From Aquamicrobium sp. (GTDB taxonomy: Bacteria > Pseudomonadota > Alphaproteobacteria > Rhizobiales > Rhizobiaceae), in NCBI GenBank assembly GCA_019739225.1, contig JAHHDT010000005.1:1632499-1696498 (forward strand): a stretch of DNA of 64,000 nt, in the 5' to 3' direction. Made by a program: the position numbers and the translations under genes. The notes beneath the pieces are model-generated. The model worked only from the letters and a program-made list of their open reading frames with translations. It was not told the origin of the DNA and made no database searches. Position 1 is the first letter of the stretch, and each line of letters begins with the position of its first letter. Below are positions 35,854 through 45,286 of this stretch, one piece after another.

Positions 35854-37785
35854 ATGCATGAAAATGCAGAAGGTTCTGTCGCCGCAGACCATTTGGCCGC
35901 CAATGGCGGCCAGGAAACCCCGCGTAAAACGTCACAGACGACAACCGCGCTCGCATTGGGTGCGATCGGCGTCGTCTATGGCGACATCGGCACCAGCCCC
36001 ATCTATGCGCTGCGCGAGGCAACCCGAGCCGTGGCCGGAGACCGTCCGCCGACTGAAACCGAGATGCTCGGCATCCTTTCGATCATCGTCTGGTCGCTGA
36101 CGCTCATCGTCTCGGTGAAGTATGTGCTTTTCGTGCTGCGTGCCGACAATAACCGTGAAGGCGGCACGCTGTCCCTGATGGCTTTGGCCAGGCGCGATGC
36201 CGGCAGTTACGCGCCGCTGATCCTGGTCCTCGGCATGGTCGGCGCGGCGCTCTTTTTCGGCGACGCAATCATTACACCCGCCATCTCCGTGCTCTCGGCA
36301 GTGGAGGGGCTCGAGGTCGTCACGCCGGCCTTCTCCGACTATGTGGTTGCCATCACTCTGGCGATCCTGTTGGCGCTGTTCGCCGTCCAGCGTTTCGGTA
36401 CGGCGGGGGTTGCTAGCGTTTTCGGTCCCATAACCGCCGCATGGTTCGCCACGCTTGCCGTTTCAGGCGCGATTGAGCTTGCGGAATATCCTGCCGTGCT
36501 GGGCGCGCTCGACCCCAGCTACGCCGTTCTGTTCTTGGTCGACCACGGCGGTGTGTCGCTGGCCGTCATGGGCGCGGCATTCCTTGCTGTTACCGGCGCG
36601 GAGGCGATCTATGCCGATCTTGGCCATTTCGGGCGACGGCCGATTATGCTGGCGTGGTTCGCGCTCGTCTTTCCCGCCCTGCTGATCAACTATTTCGGGC
36701 AGGGCGCCTATGTAATCTCGCATGGCGGCCTCGTAGGGCAGCCTCTGTTCCAGATGGTTCCGTCATGGGCGACGCTGCCGATGGTGGTCCTGGCGACGAT
36801 GGCGACAGTCATCGCCAGCCAGGCCGTGATAACCGGCGCCTATTCGCTGACGCGTCAGGCCATCCAGCTTCAGCTTCTGCCGCGCCTTCAGGTGCAGCAT
36901 ACGTCGGAGACCCAGTCCGGCCAGATCTACATGCCGCAGGTCAACCTCCTTCTTCTCGTGGGCGTATTCATCCTCGTTGCAGAGTTCGGCTCGTCGGAAG
37001 CGCTCGCCTCCGCTTACGGCATATCGGTTGCCGGCGAGATGGTGGTGACGGCGCTGCTGTTGTTCTTCGTCTTCTGGCGCACCTGGCGCCGGCCCGCCTT
37101 GCTGGCGGCACTGGTGGTTGCGCCCTTCCTGCTGCTCGATCTCACCTTCCTGTGGGCCAACGCACAGAAGTTCGCGGACGGCGGTTGGGTGTCCATCGCC
37201 GTGGCGGCGGCGCTCGCGGTCATGATGATGACCTGGCGCAAGGGCAGCAGGCTGCTGTTCCGCAAGACCCGCAAGACGGAAATTCCCCTCGCGCTGCTCA
37301 CCGACAACCTGGCTGCGAAGCCGCCGCACCTCGTCGCAGGCACGGCGGTATTCCTGACAAGCGACCCGGAAAGCGCCCCGACCGCCCTGATGCACAGCCT
37401 CAAGCACTACCACGTGCTGCATGAGCAGAATGCGATCCTGACCGTGGAAATGACCGAGGACCCCTACGTCGCCGAAGAAGCGCGCGCGCAGATCACCCCG
37501 ATCAACGACCTGTTCATGAGGGTGGTGCTGCGGTTCGGCTACATGGAGCAGCCGAACGTGCCGAAAGCGCTCGCGGTCTGCCGCAGGCTGGGCTGGAAGT
37601 TCGACATCATGTCGACCTCGTTCTTCGTGTCGCGCCGGTCGTTGAAAATCTCGCGCCGCTCGCTGATGCCGCGGTGGCAGGACAAGCTCTTCATCGTGCT
37701 GGCCCGCAACGCCAGCGACGCGAGCGCCTATTTCCAGATCCCCACCGGTCGCGTTGTCGAGATCGGTACTCAGGTCACGCTTTGA
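35854..37785 (+). CDS. kup: Potassium uptake protein Kup
   Basis: A 643-residue KUP/HAK/KT potassium transporter that imports K+ with protons. About twelve membrane helices fill residues 27-450. The selectivity and family motifs G-A-I-G-V-V-Y-G-D-I-G-T-S-P-I-Y-A-L and D-N-N-R-E-G-G-T appear near the N-terminus, and G-D-A-I-I-T-P-A near residue 135. A cytoplasmic C-terminal domain follows. AAGGAGGGCACGAC precedes the start. It carries an N-terminal extension of about 25 polar residues. Confidence 0.95.
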   Translation: MHENAEGSVAADHLAANGGQETPRKTSQTTTALALGAIGVVYGDIGTSPIYALREATRAVAGDRPPTETEMLGILSIIVWSLTLIVSVKYVLFVLRADNNREGGTLSLMALARRDAGSYAPLILVLGMVGAALFFGDAIITPAISVLSAVEGLEVVTPAFSDYVVAITLAILLALFAVQRFGTAGVASVFGPITAAWFATLAVSGAIELAEYPAVLGALDPSYAVLFLVDHGGVSLAVMGAAFLAVTGAEAIYADLGHFGRRPIMLAWFALVFPALLINYFGQGAYVISHGGLVGQPLFQMVPSWATLPMVVLATMATVIASQAVITGAYSLTRQAIQLQLLPRLQVQHTSETQSGQIYMPQVNLLLLVGVFILVAEFGSSEALASAYGISVAGEMVVTALLLFFVFWRTWRRPALLAALVVAPFLLLDLTFLWANAQKFADGGWVSIAVAAALAVMMMTWRKGSRLLFRKTRKTEIPLALLTDNLAAKPPHLVAGTAVFLTSDPESAPTALMHSLKHYHVLHEQNAILTVEMTEDPYVAEEARAQITPINDLFMRVVLRFGYMEQPNVPKALAVCRRLGWKFDIMSTSFFVSRRSLKISRRSLMPRWQDKLFIVLARNASDASAYFQIPTGRVVEIGTQVTL

Positions 37786-37792
37786 GTGAAGA

Positions 37793-37813
37793 GCGGCGCG
37801 AATTCCGCGCCGC
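37793..37813. terminator. Hairpin between convergent kup and QorB-like genes
   Basis: GCGGCGCG and CGCGCCGC form a perfect 8-bp stem around a 5-base loop, eight bases after the kup stop. A short T-run (ATTTTAG) follows about 10 bases later. It probably ends transcription from both sides. Confidence 0.5.
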
Positions 37814-37822
37814 CCAGCCATT

Positions 37823-38710
37823 TTAGCTCGCCAGTGCGGCCTTGTTCGCAGCAAGAAAATCCCGCAGCGCTTGCGGCTTCCGGCCCGACAGGCGTTCGAC
37901 ATCCGTGGTGATTGCCCCGAGATCACCTTCCCGTGTAGCCACGTCGAAGGAGACGAGCGTCGGGATGACCGGCTCCGGCACGCCGGCAGCCTTTATGCCC
38001 CCGGCCAGCTGCTCGTCGCTCACGTCGACGACCGTGATCGGCTTGCCGATGACATCCGATGCCAGCGCAGCAATCTCCGCGTTGGTGAAGGCCTTGTCGC
38101 CTGTCAGCGTGTAGGTGACGCTGCCTTCGGGCGGGTTGGCGAGTGCCGCTGCGATGGCCGCGGCGATGTCGTCGCGGGCGACGAAAGCCGTGCGCCCATT
38201 CCCTGCGGAGGTGAACCACTGGCCGCTGGCCGCGGCTTGCGGCAGGCTCATCTGCAGGTTTTCCTGATACCAGCTATTGCGGAAGATCAGGTGGGGAAGG
38301 CCGGTGGCTTTCACCGCTTCTTCGGACTGATGATGATCCGGCGCGAACCCGACATGCGAACTCTCTGCCTTGGGAAGCGACGTATAGGCGATGCGCCCGA
38401 CGCCGGCCTTTGCGGCTGCGGCGATCGCCGCCTGGTGCTGGCGCAGCCGCGTGCCTGCGCCATCCAGCGCGTCGGTGGAGATGACGAGAACCGTCCCGAC
38501 GCCGGCAAAGCCGTTTTCCAGGCTTGCGGCATCGTCGAAATCGATATGGCGCGCAGTCACGCCTTTCGCGGCGAGGTCCATCAGTTTCTGCGGGTCGCGC
38601 GTACCCGCGATGATGCGCGAAGGCGCTAAACCCTGGCTTTCGAGGAGGTGGGTGATGACGGCCCGGCCGAGATGGCCCGACGCGCCGGTGACAAGGATCG
38701 TGTTGGACAT
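37823..38710 (-). CDS. NmrA/QorB-like NAD(P)H-binding oxidoreductase
   Basis: A 295-residue atypical short-chain dehydrogenase close to NAD(P)H:quinone oxidoreductase 2 (QorB). The nucleotide-binding fingerprint is V-T-G-A-S-G-H-L-G near residue 7. I-A-Y-T-S-L-P-K-A near residue 110 and F-R-N-S-W-Y-Q-E-N near 145 are typical of this subgroup. It is divergent from an HxlR regulator, the same arrangement as E. coli qorB with its regulator, so a role in quinone or electrophile stress is inferred. Confidence 0.85.
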   Translation of the reverse strand: MSNTILVTGASGHLGRAVITHLLESQGLAPSRIIAGTRDPQKLMDLAAKGVTARHIDFDDAASLENGFAGVGTVLVISTDALDGAGTRLRQHQAAIAAAAKAGVGRIAYTSLPKAESSHVGFAPDHHQSEEAVKATGLPHLIFRNSWYQENLQMSLPQAAASGQWFTSAGNGRTAFVARDDIAAAIAAALANPPEGSVTYTLTGDKAFTNAEIAALASDVIGKPITVVDVSDEQLAGGIKAAGVPEPVIPTLVSFDVATREGDLGAITTDVERLSGRKPQALRDFLAANKAALAS

Positions 38711-38831
38711 GGCGGTAACTCTGCTGGTTGCGTTGTTGCTCTCTTTTTGAGACCAGCACTAGATTGTAGATTGACCGCGTCCCGTAAAGGAGGCAGTTTC
38801 GGCTCTGCTGGTAACCTGGAAGGAACCACCC

Positions 38832-39242
38832 ATGGACACGACGGTTGTTTCGGCGCGCCGCAAGATCGAGATCTACCGCGTCAATGTCGGCAATGGCGGG
38901 CTCGACAACTGCCCGATCCGCACGGTCGTGCAGAACATTTCCGGCAAATGGAGCGCCTTGCTTCTGATGGCTCTTGCGGAGCGTCCGTACCGCTTCGGCG
39001 AGTTGCGCAGGCTCGTGCCCGACATTTCGCAGCGCATGCTCACCCAGACCTTGCGCGATCTCCAGCGCGACGGCTACGTCAGCCGCGAAGTCTTTCCAAC
39101 CAAGCCGCCCAGCGTCGAATACAGCCTGACGGATCTCGGTCGCTCGATGTACGACGCGATCGAGCACCTGTTCCACTGGGCCGAGAACAATCACCAGCAG
39201 GTACGTGCGGCACGGGTGGAGTTCGACGCGGCGGAAGATTGA
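38832..39242 (+). CDS. HxlR-family transcriptional regulator
   Basis: A 136-residue winged helix-turn-helix protein of the HxlR family. It has D-N-C-P-I-R near residue 29, S-G-K-W-S-A-L-L-L-M-A-L near 41, F-G-E-L-R-R and the wing L-T-D-L-G-R-S. The N-terminal cysteine in N-C-P matches the redox-sensing cysteine of QorR/HypR-type members. It faces the QorB-like gene across 121 bases and probably controls it; TAGATTG occurs twice in tandem at 38760-38773 in the shared promoter region. Confidence 0.88.
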   Translation: MDTTVVSARRKIEIYRVNVGNGGLDNCPIRTVVQNISGKWSALLLMALAERPYRFGELRRLVPDISQRMLTQTLRDLQRDGYVSREVFPTKPPSVEYSLTDLGRSMYDAIEHLFHWAENNHQQVRAARVEFDAAED

Positions 39243-39260
39243 CGGCCGGCGGGGCAGCAT

Positions 39261-40491
39261 TTGAAATCACTCGATATTGCAATTGCCGGTGCGGGACCGG
39301 CCGGGCTTGCCGCGGCGCTGTTCCTTCATCGCGCCGGCCATACGCGTCACCGTCTTCGAGCGCTTCGATACGCCGAAGCCGCTCGGTTCTGGCCTGATCC
39401 TGCAGCCGACGGGCCTCACCGTGCTCGATCGACTCGGCCTGCTGCCCGAAATCATGACGCGCGGCAGCCGCATAGATCGCCTCCACGGCAGCGATGCGAA
39501 AAGCGGCCGCACGGTGCTGGACGTACGCTATGACGCGCAGCGCAAGGGCCGGTTCGGGCTTGCCGTCCATCGTGCGGCCCTGTTCGGCGTTCTGCATCGC
39601 GCCGTCGAAGCGCAGGGCATCGCCATCGAGACCGGCAGCGAGATCGTGGCGCTGGATGCGGGCTCCGCTCATGCGGCGCTCAAGGGTGCAGGTGGTCGTG
39701 ACATCGGACGCTTCGATCTGGTCGTCGATGCCAGCGGCGCGCGCTCACCACTCGCCGCCTTCTCGGTTCGACCTGCAACAAGGCGTCCGCTCACCTACGG
39801 CGCATTTTGGGCAACACTCGACTGGGTCGGCGACGGCTTCGACACCAACGCGCTGATGCAGCGCTATCGCCGCGCCAGCGTCATGATCGGTGTGCTGCCG
39901 ATCGGCAGCACCGAGCCTGGCCGCAAGGGGCAGGCGGCGTTCTTCTGGAGCCTCAAGCCGAACGACGCGGATGCGGTAATTGCCGCCGGGCTCGATGCGT
40001 GGAAGGAGCGCGTCGCCGGGCTTTGGCCGGAAACCTCGGCCTATCTCAACCAGATCGACGACTTCGCGCAGTTGACGCTGGCGCGCTACGGCCACCATAC
40101 GCTGAAGATGCCGGCAGGCCGCCGGCTTGCCGTGATCGGCGATGCCGCGCATTCGACCAGCCCGCAACTCGGGCAGGGCGCCAACATGGCGCTGCTCGAC
40201 GCTGCCGCGCTTGCCTACGCCCTTGAGCGGTCACCCGATCTTGAAACCGCGCTTGGCGCCTATGCCGGCTCACGCAGGCTGCATGTGCGGGTCTTTCAGA
40301 TGCTCTCGGCGACCTTCACGCCCTTCTATCAGTCGGATTCGGTTCTGCTGCCGCTGCTGCGCGATCGGCTTGTGGCAACGGTTGCAAAGGTCCCGCCGGC
40401 CCCGCAAATCCTCGCCTCGATGGTCGCCGGCACCATCATTGATCCCTTCGGCGCGATCGGTCTGCTGGAAAAGGATTGGAACCGCTCCTGA
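39261..40491 (+). pseudogene. FAD-dependent monooxygenase, interrupted by one extra base near its start
   Basis: A TTG start at 39261 opens with the FAD fingerprint I-A-I-A-G-A-G-P-A-G-L-A-A-A-L-F-L. The frame fails after A-G-H at 39341. The next frame continues R-V-T-V-F-E-R-F-D-T-P-K-P-L-G-S-G-L and runs to the stop at 40491. It includes R-A-A-L-F, D-A-S-G-A-R-S and G-D-A-A-H-S-T-S-P-Q-L-G-Q-G-A-N near residue 290. Dropping A39342 restores a 409-residue class A monooxygenase. Without the fix, a later start would lack the FAD fingerprint and give an inactive protein. Substrate unknown. Confidence 0.82.
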
Positions 40492-40551
40492 CCTGCCGCT
40501 GGGTCATCGGTCATCCACGCTGCAATCGACATAACCCGCCATTCGCTAAGT

Positions 40552-40566
40552 TGACTCATAGAGTCA
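40552..40566. promoter_or_regulatory. Putative RirA iron-responsive operator
   Basis: TGACTC ATA GAGTCA is a perfect palindrome that also fits the TGA-N9-TCA iron-responsive operator described for RirA in Rhizobiales. It lies 76 bases before the GTG start of the siderophore receptor. Iron-dependent repression of the three-gene siderophore operon is inferred. Confidence 0.7.
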
Positions 40567-40641
40567 TCTTTTATAGCAGTCGCGCCCAGGGAGCCTCTTT
40601 GGCACCCGAAAGGAATCCTCCAACGCCGCAAGGGGGCCGTC

Positions 40642-42753
40642 GTGTCTGCTCGTTCGTTCCGTACCTTCAACGCTGCTCTGCTTGCCGCGGGCGCTCTCGC
40701 ATCGCCGACGAGCGGCCTCGCGCAGGAAGCCCCGACCGTTCTCGACGTCATCGAGATTCAGTCCGAGAGCAACGACATCCTCGTGCAGGAGGGTTATGTC
40801 GCCAAGCAGGACAGGATCGGCACCAAGGTAGACACGCCGATTGCGGATATTCCGCAGGCCATTTCGGTCATCACGCAGGACCAGATCGAGGACCAGAAGC
40901 CGCGCACGCTAAACGAGACGCTGTCCTACACGGCCAGCGCAAATCCCAACGGCTTCGGTTTCGACAGCCGCTACGACGCTTTCACCCTGCGCGGCTTCCC
41001 ATCCTACTACAACGGCATCTTCCGCGACGGGCTGCGCCAGTACAACGGGCCCTCGGCTTGGTTCAAGACGGAGCCCTACGGCATCGAAGGCCTGACCGTG
41101 CTCAAGGGGCCGGCGTCGTCGCTTTACGGCATCAGCGGCCCCGGCGGGCTGGTCAATCTGGTTACAAAGAGACCCAAGGATGAGCCTTTCCGCGAGATCG
41201 AGCTGCTGCTGGGTGGCAACGACCGCTATCAGGCAGCGTTCGACCTGTCCGGTCCCGCAAACGAGGACGGCACGCTGCTCTACCGCCTGACCGGCCTTGC
41301 GCGTAAGGCCAACACCGATCTTCCGGGCTACGCCGACGACAAGCTCTATCTTGCGCCCGCGGTCACCTGGAAGCCGGACGAGGGCACCAAGCTGACCGTT
41401 CTGGGCGAAATCTCGCAGGCGGTGACCGGCGGAACCGCGTTCTTCTACAACCCGGCCTATGGCGAGGTGTCGAACCTCTACGAAGGCGATCCGGCCTGGA
41501 ACGATTTCACCGGCTTGCAGGGGCGCATCGGCTACGAGTTCGAGCATCGTTTCAACGACACGCTGACGGTTCGCCAGAACCTGCGCTTCAACGCCGTGGA
41601 TGCCGATCTGCAATATAGCGGCCACTACCTGGTCGATCCGTCCGACCCCGACGATCTCGCCCGCTACTGGGGGCACTACAAGGAGAACGCGAAGAATTTT
41701 GTCGTGGACAATCAGGCCCAGTTCGAGTTCGACACCGGCCCGGTCAGCCATGTCGCCGTTGCCGGGCTGGACTATAGCTGGACCGACTACGACGCACAGA
41801 ACGCCACGTCCTACGTCTCGGTCGAGGACATCGAGAATATGCCGATGTCGTTCTCCGGCAGCCAGCGAATGCACCAGATCGGTGCTTATGTGCATGACCA
41901 GATGCAGTGGAACAACTTCACGCTGTTCGCCAGCGGCCGCTACGACTGGGTCGACACGCAGAGCGTCGACTACCTGTTCAACGAGACCGAGCAGACGGAC
42001 AGTGCGTTTTCCGGCCGCGTCGGCGTTTCCTACCGCACGGATTGGGGCATCATCCCCTACGCCAATTACTCCACCTCGTTCTCGCCCAATATCGGCTTCG
42101 TCTATGACAGCGCCACCAATGAGCGCCGGGTCGCGCGACCGACCAGGGGCGAGCAGGTCGAGGTCGGTGTCAAATACGAGATCCCCGACTACAACGCTGT
42201 CATCAACGCATCGGTCTTCAACATCGATCAGACCGACGGCGTCGTCTATGACGGCACGTTCGACGATGCCGGCAACCAGCGCCAGCGCCAGCTTGATCTG
42301 AATTCGCGCGGTTTCGAACTGGAGGCCGCCACGACGCTGGACAACGGCATCAGTCTGATCGGCTCCTACACCTACATGCGCATGAAGATCGAGCGGGGCG
42401 CGGCCGGCACGGTAGGCAACGAACTGTCGTCGACGCCCAACCACATCTTCTCGCTGTGGGGGCAGTATCGGTTCCGCGAAGGCGCGATGGCTGGCCTCGG
42501 GCTCGGCGCCGGCGTGCGATATGTCGGCGAGAGCTTCGGCGACGATCAGAACTCGTTCAAGAACGATGACCGCGTATTCGTCGATGCGTCGGTCTCCTAC
42601 GATTTCGGCGTCCGCAATCCTGAGCTCGAAGGCCTGCTGCTGCAGGTCAATGCCAAGAACCTGTTCGACGAGCGCAAGAAGATCTGCACCGCCGGCAATT
42701 GCTACTGGGATGAAGGCCGCTCGGTCTTCGGCAGCCTGCGCTACCGGTTCTGA
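40642..42753 (+). CDS. TonB-dependent siderophore receptor
   Basis: A 703-residue outer-membrane receptor. A signal peptide (L-L-A-A-G-A-L-A-S-P, then G-L-A-Q-E) is followed by a plug domain with I-P-Q-A-I-S-V-I-T and L-R-G-F-P. V-L-K-G-P-A-S-S-L-Y-G and P-G-G-L-V-N-L-V-T-K-R-P are the siderophore-receptor marks. The rest is a 22-strand type barrel ending in an aromatic residue (R-Y-R-F). The hydroxamate or other ligand is not known. The GTG start at 40642 has AAGGGGG upstream. A RirA-type operator precedes it. Confidence 0.93.
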   Translation: MSARSFRTFNAALLAAGALASPTSGLAQEAPTVLDVIEIQSESNDILVQEGYVAKQDRIGTKVDTPIADIPQAISVITQDQIEDQKPRTLNETLSYTASANPNGFGFDSRYDAFTLRGFPSYYNGIFRDGLRQYNGPSAWFKTEPYGIEGLTVLKGPASSLYGISGPGGLVNLVTKRPKDEPFREIELLLGGNDRYQAAFDLSGPANEDGTLLYRLTGLARKANTDLPGYADDKLYLAPAVTWKPDEGTKLTVLGEISQAVTGGTAFFYNPAYGEVSNLYEGDPAWNDFTGLQGRIGYEFEHRFNDTLTVRQNLRFNAVDADLQYSGHYLVDPSDPDDLARYWGHYKENAKNFVVDNQAQFEFDTGPVSHVAVAGLDYSWTDYDAQNATSYVSVEDIENMPMSFSGSQRMHQIGAYVHDQMQWNNFTLFASGRYDWVDTQSVDYLFNETEQTDSAFSGRVGVSYRTDWGIIPYANYSTSFSPNIGFVYDSATNERRVARPTRGEQVEVGVKYEIPDYNAVINASVFNIDQTDGVVYDGTFDDAGNQRQRQLDLNSRGFELEAATTLDNGISLIGSYTYMRMKIERGAAGTVGNELSSTPNHIFSLWGQYRFREGAMAGLGLGAGVRYVGESFGDDQNSFKNDDRVFVDASVSYDFGVRNPELEGLLLQVNAKNLFDERKKICTAGNCYWDEGRSVFGSLRYRF

Positions 42754-42758
42754 CACCG

Positions 42759-44018
42759 ATGGCCGTCGGCACGCCAGTGTCTGCCAACCCCGCCGCGGTC
42801 GTGTTCGCGGTGGGCGGCCTCTACGTCGCGCAAAGCGTCATCGGTGGGGTGACGTGGACAGGGCTGCCGGCCGTACTGCGCGATCAGGGCCTGTCGCTCG
42901 ATAATGTCGGACTTCTGTCGCTGATCGCGCTGCCGTGGGCCTTGAAGTTCCTGTGGGCGCCGATGGTGGAGCGCTATCGCTTGCCGCCGGTGGGCCGCAA
43001 CCGCTCCGGCGTCATCGTCGCCGTGGGTGGCATCATCTCGATCGCGGGCCTGATCGTGGTTGGCCTGCTCGGGCCGAGCCCGCTGGCGCCCGTTCTCGCC
43101 TGCCTCACGATCGTTGCCCTCGCCGCAGCCACCGTCGACATCGCGTGCGACGGCTACGCGGTCGAAAGCCTGCCGCGCTCGCAGCACGGCTGGGCAAACG
43201 CGGCCCAGGTCGGCGGCGCGTATCTGGGGTCCGCCATCGGTGGCGGGCTGTTCCTGCTGCTTGTCGCCGGCCTCGGCTGGACAGATGCGATGTGGGCGAT
43301 GGCAGCACTTCTGGCGGTCCTTGGATTGCCGTTCCTGCTGCGCTCGCAGGCCGCCGGGGCGAGCGAGGAGCGTGCGCACGTGCCGTCGCTTGCCGCGGCC
43401 CTGCGTCGGCCGGAGATACGCCGGGGCCTGCTCGCCGCCGCGCTCTATGTGGTCGCGCAGAAGACGGCGCTGATGATGCTTGGCCCGTTCCTCGTCGATG
43501 CCGGGCTCGACCTCGCGACCCTGGGGCTGCTCAACGGGGCCGGCAGCATGGTCGTCGGGCTTGGTGCCGCACTTCTTGGCGGGGCGCTGGTGCGCATGCT
43601 TGGCGCGCGTGCCGTGCTGGTCATCGCGCTGGTGCTGCAGGCGCTTGCGCTGGGCACATTCGCAGCGCGCGATCTTCTTTTCATCGACCTGCCGTTGCCG
43701 GTGCTGCTCGCCGTCGCCGTCGCCAGTTCCTCGGGCATCATGGCGCTTGGCTTCGTCGCTCTCTATGCGCAGTTCATGCACTGGTCGGATCCGCGTCAGG
43801 GCGGCGTCGACTTCACGCTGTTCCAGTCGATGGATGCCCTTGTCAGCATGGCTGGCGGGGTCGCCGCCGGTTTCGTGGCCGAGCATCTCGGCTACGGCGT
43901 CTTCTTTGCCGGGGCCGGCGTGATCGCGCTTGCGACGATACCCGCCATCGCGTTCGTCACGCGTCCCACGACACCAGAAATTCCCGCAACGCTCGAGCCG
44001 GTCGGAGAAAGCCAGTGA
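42759..44018 (+). CDS. RhtX/FptX-type siderophore transporter (MFS)
   Basis: A 419-residue inner-membrane permease with about twelve helices, five bases after the receptor gene. It has the AmpG/RhtX pattern L-I-A-L-P-W-A-L-K-F-L-W-A-P near residue 55 and D-I-A-C-D-G-Y-A-V near 135. Relatives carry ferric siderophores across the inner membrane as single proteins in place of an ABC transporter. The receptor-permease-reductase order supports this role. Its stop overlaps the next gene by four bases. Confidence 0.88.
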   Translation: MAVGTPVSANPAAVVFAVGGLYVAQSVIGGVTWTGLPAVLRDQGLSLDNVGLLSLIALPWALKFLWAPMVERYRLPPVGRNRSGVIVAVGGIISIAGLIVVGLLGPSPLAPVLACLTIVALAAATVDIACDGYAVESLPRSQHGWANAAQVGGAYLGSAIGGGLFLLLVAGLGWTDAMWAMAALLAVLGLPFLLRSQAAGASEERAHVPSLAAALRRPEIRRGLLAAALYVVAQKTALMMLGPFLVDAGLDLATLGLLNGAGSMVVGLGAALLGGALVRMLGARAVLVIALVLQALALGTFAARDLLFIDLPLPVLLAVAVASSSGIMALGFVALYAQFMHWSDPRQGGVDFTLFQSMDALVSMAGGVAAGFVAEHLGYGVFFAGAGVIALATIPAIAFVTRPTTPEIPATLEPVGESQ

Positions 44019-45103
44019 CCCCGCAACACAATCTTCGTGCCGAAACCACCATAGCCATTTCATCGCCGCTCGACGTGATGGCGAGGCTGCGCGATCATTT
44101 CATCGAACATGGCGCCGTATCGGGTTCCGACGAGCGCTGGAGCGCCGATTTCGGTATCGGTACCGTCGAAGCCACCGCGATCGCGCAGGCCATGCAGTTC
44201 CGCGTTCAGGCCTCGGACGAGACCTCGCTCGCCTTCCTGCAATGGGGCGTCACCGATCATGTCGGCGAGTTCGCGGATGGCCCCGTGCCGGACGTGGTCT
44301 GGCAGGGCGGCATCCGCGCCGGCGCGCCCTTGCCCTATTTCCGAGAGATGAGGGTTGTCCGCGCAGCCCAGGTCACGCCGCGCATGCGCCGGCTGACGCT
44401 TGCCGGCGACGATTTGCGGCGCTTCGGCTATGGCGGCATCCACATGCGGCTGCTGCTCGCGCCGAAGAAGGGGGTGACCCCCGTCTGGCCCGTCATGGGG
44501 GCCGACGGGCGGCAGGCGTGGCCGGAGGGTCCGAGACCGATCAACCGCGTCTATACCATTCGCCGCATCGACGTCGAGGCAGGTGAGATCGATGTCGATT
44601 TCGTTCTGCACGAGGGCGACGAGATGCCGGGCGCGACATTTGCTGCCGACGCCGCCGCGGGCGATGTCGTCGGCATGACCGGGCCGGGCGGTGGCGAGCT
44701 GCGCGATGCGGACTGGTGCGTTCTGGCCGGCGACGAGACGGCCTTGCCCGCCATCGGCCGCATGCTTGAGGAGATGCCGGCCGGCCGCAAGGTGGTCGCC
44801 CTGATCGAGATCGCCGACGACGCCGAACGCCAGCACCTGACCACGAAGGCCGATCTCGACCTCCGCTGGCTTTCGCGGGAGGGCAGGCCCGCCGGAACGA
44901 CGAGGCTGCTGGCCGATGCGGTTAAGGGTCTGGCACTGCCCGAAGACGGCCGCTCGATCTTCATCTGGGCAGGCTGCGAGCACGCCGCCGCGCGCGAGAT
45001 CCGCACATACCTGCGCAAGGAATGCGATCTGCCGCGCGGCAGCAATCTCATTGCCGCCTACTGGCGTCGAGGCAAGAGCGGCGAGGTCGCGGACGCCGAC
45101 TGA
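44015..45103 (+). CDS. Siderophore-interacting protein (DUF2218 plus FAD-linked reductase)
   Basis: A 362-residue two-domain protein. About residues 1-90 form a DUF2218 domain (D-V-M-A-R-L-R-D-H-F). The rest is a ViuB-type NAD(P)H/FAD reductase: M-R-R-L-T-L-A-G-D-D-L, R-P-I-N-R-V-Y-T-I-R-R near residue 180, and G-D-E-T-A-L-P-A-I-G-R near 245. It would release iron from the imported siderophore in the cytosol. The GTG start at 44015 overlaps the permease stop (GTGA) with GGAG upstream. Confidence 0.9.
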   Translation: MTPQHNLRAETTIAISSPLDVMARLRDHFIEHGAVSGSDERWSADFGIGTVEATAIAQAMQFRVQASDETSLAFLQWGVTDHVGEFADGPVPDVVWQGGIRAGAPLPYFREMRVVRAAQVTPRMRRLTLAGDDLRRFGYGGIHMRLLLAPKKGVTPVWPVMGADGRQAWPEGPRPINRVYTIRRIDVEAGEIDVDFVLHEGDEMPGATFAADAAAGDVVGMTGPGGGELRDADWCVLAGDETALPAIGRMLEEMPAGRKVVALIEIADDAERQHLTTKADLDLRWLSREGRPAGTTRLLADAVKGLALPEDGRSIFIWAGCEHAAAREIRTYLRKECDLPRGSNLIAAYWRRGKSGEVADAD

Positions 45104-45223
45104 CCGGTTCGCGCAGCGCTGTCCATCCCGGCAGGGCAGGGGCGGGCCGCCATGGACAGGAATTTTCCCTAACCCCCGTCTCGGGCCTCTTGCAATCCGC
45201 CGGATTTCGGGCGATAGACCCGA

Positions 45224-45238
45224 ACCGTAACGTACGGT
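45224..45238. promoter_or_regulatory. Putative TetR operator
   Basis: ACCGTA ACG TACGGT is a perfect 6+3+6 inverted repeat 48 bases before the TetR gene. Position and form suit autoregulation by that TetR protein. Confidence 0.55.
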
Positions 45239-45286
45239 ACGCGGATTGAAGCCCGCTGCCGACAGCATCGCAACGAGGCGGATCAG

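Noticed and set aside
40909..42756. Minus-strand open frame opposite the TonB receptor
   Set aside because: Low-complexity H/R/D-rich product typical of antisense frames; the receptor on the plus strand is complete.
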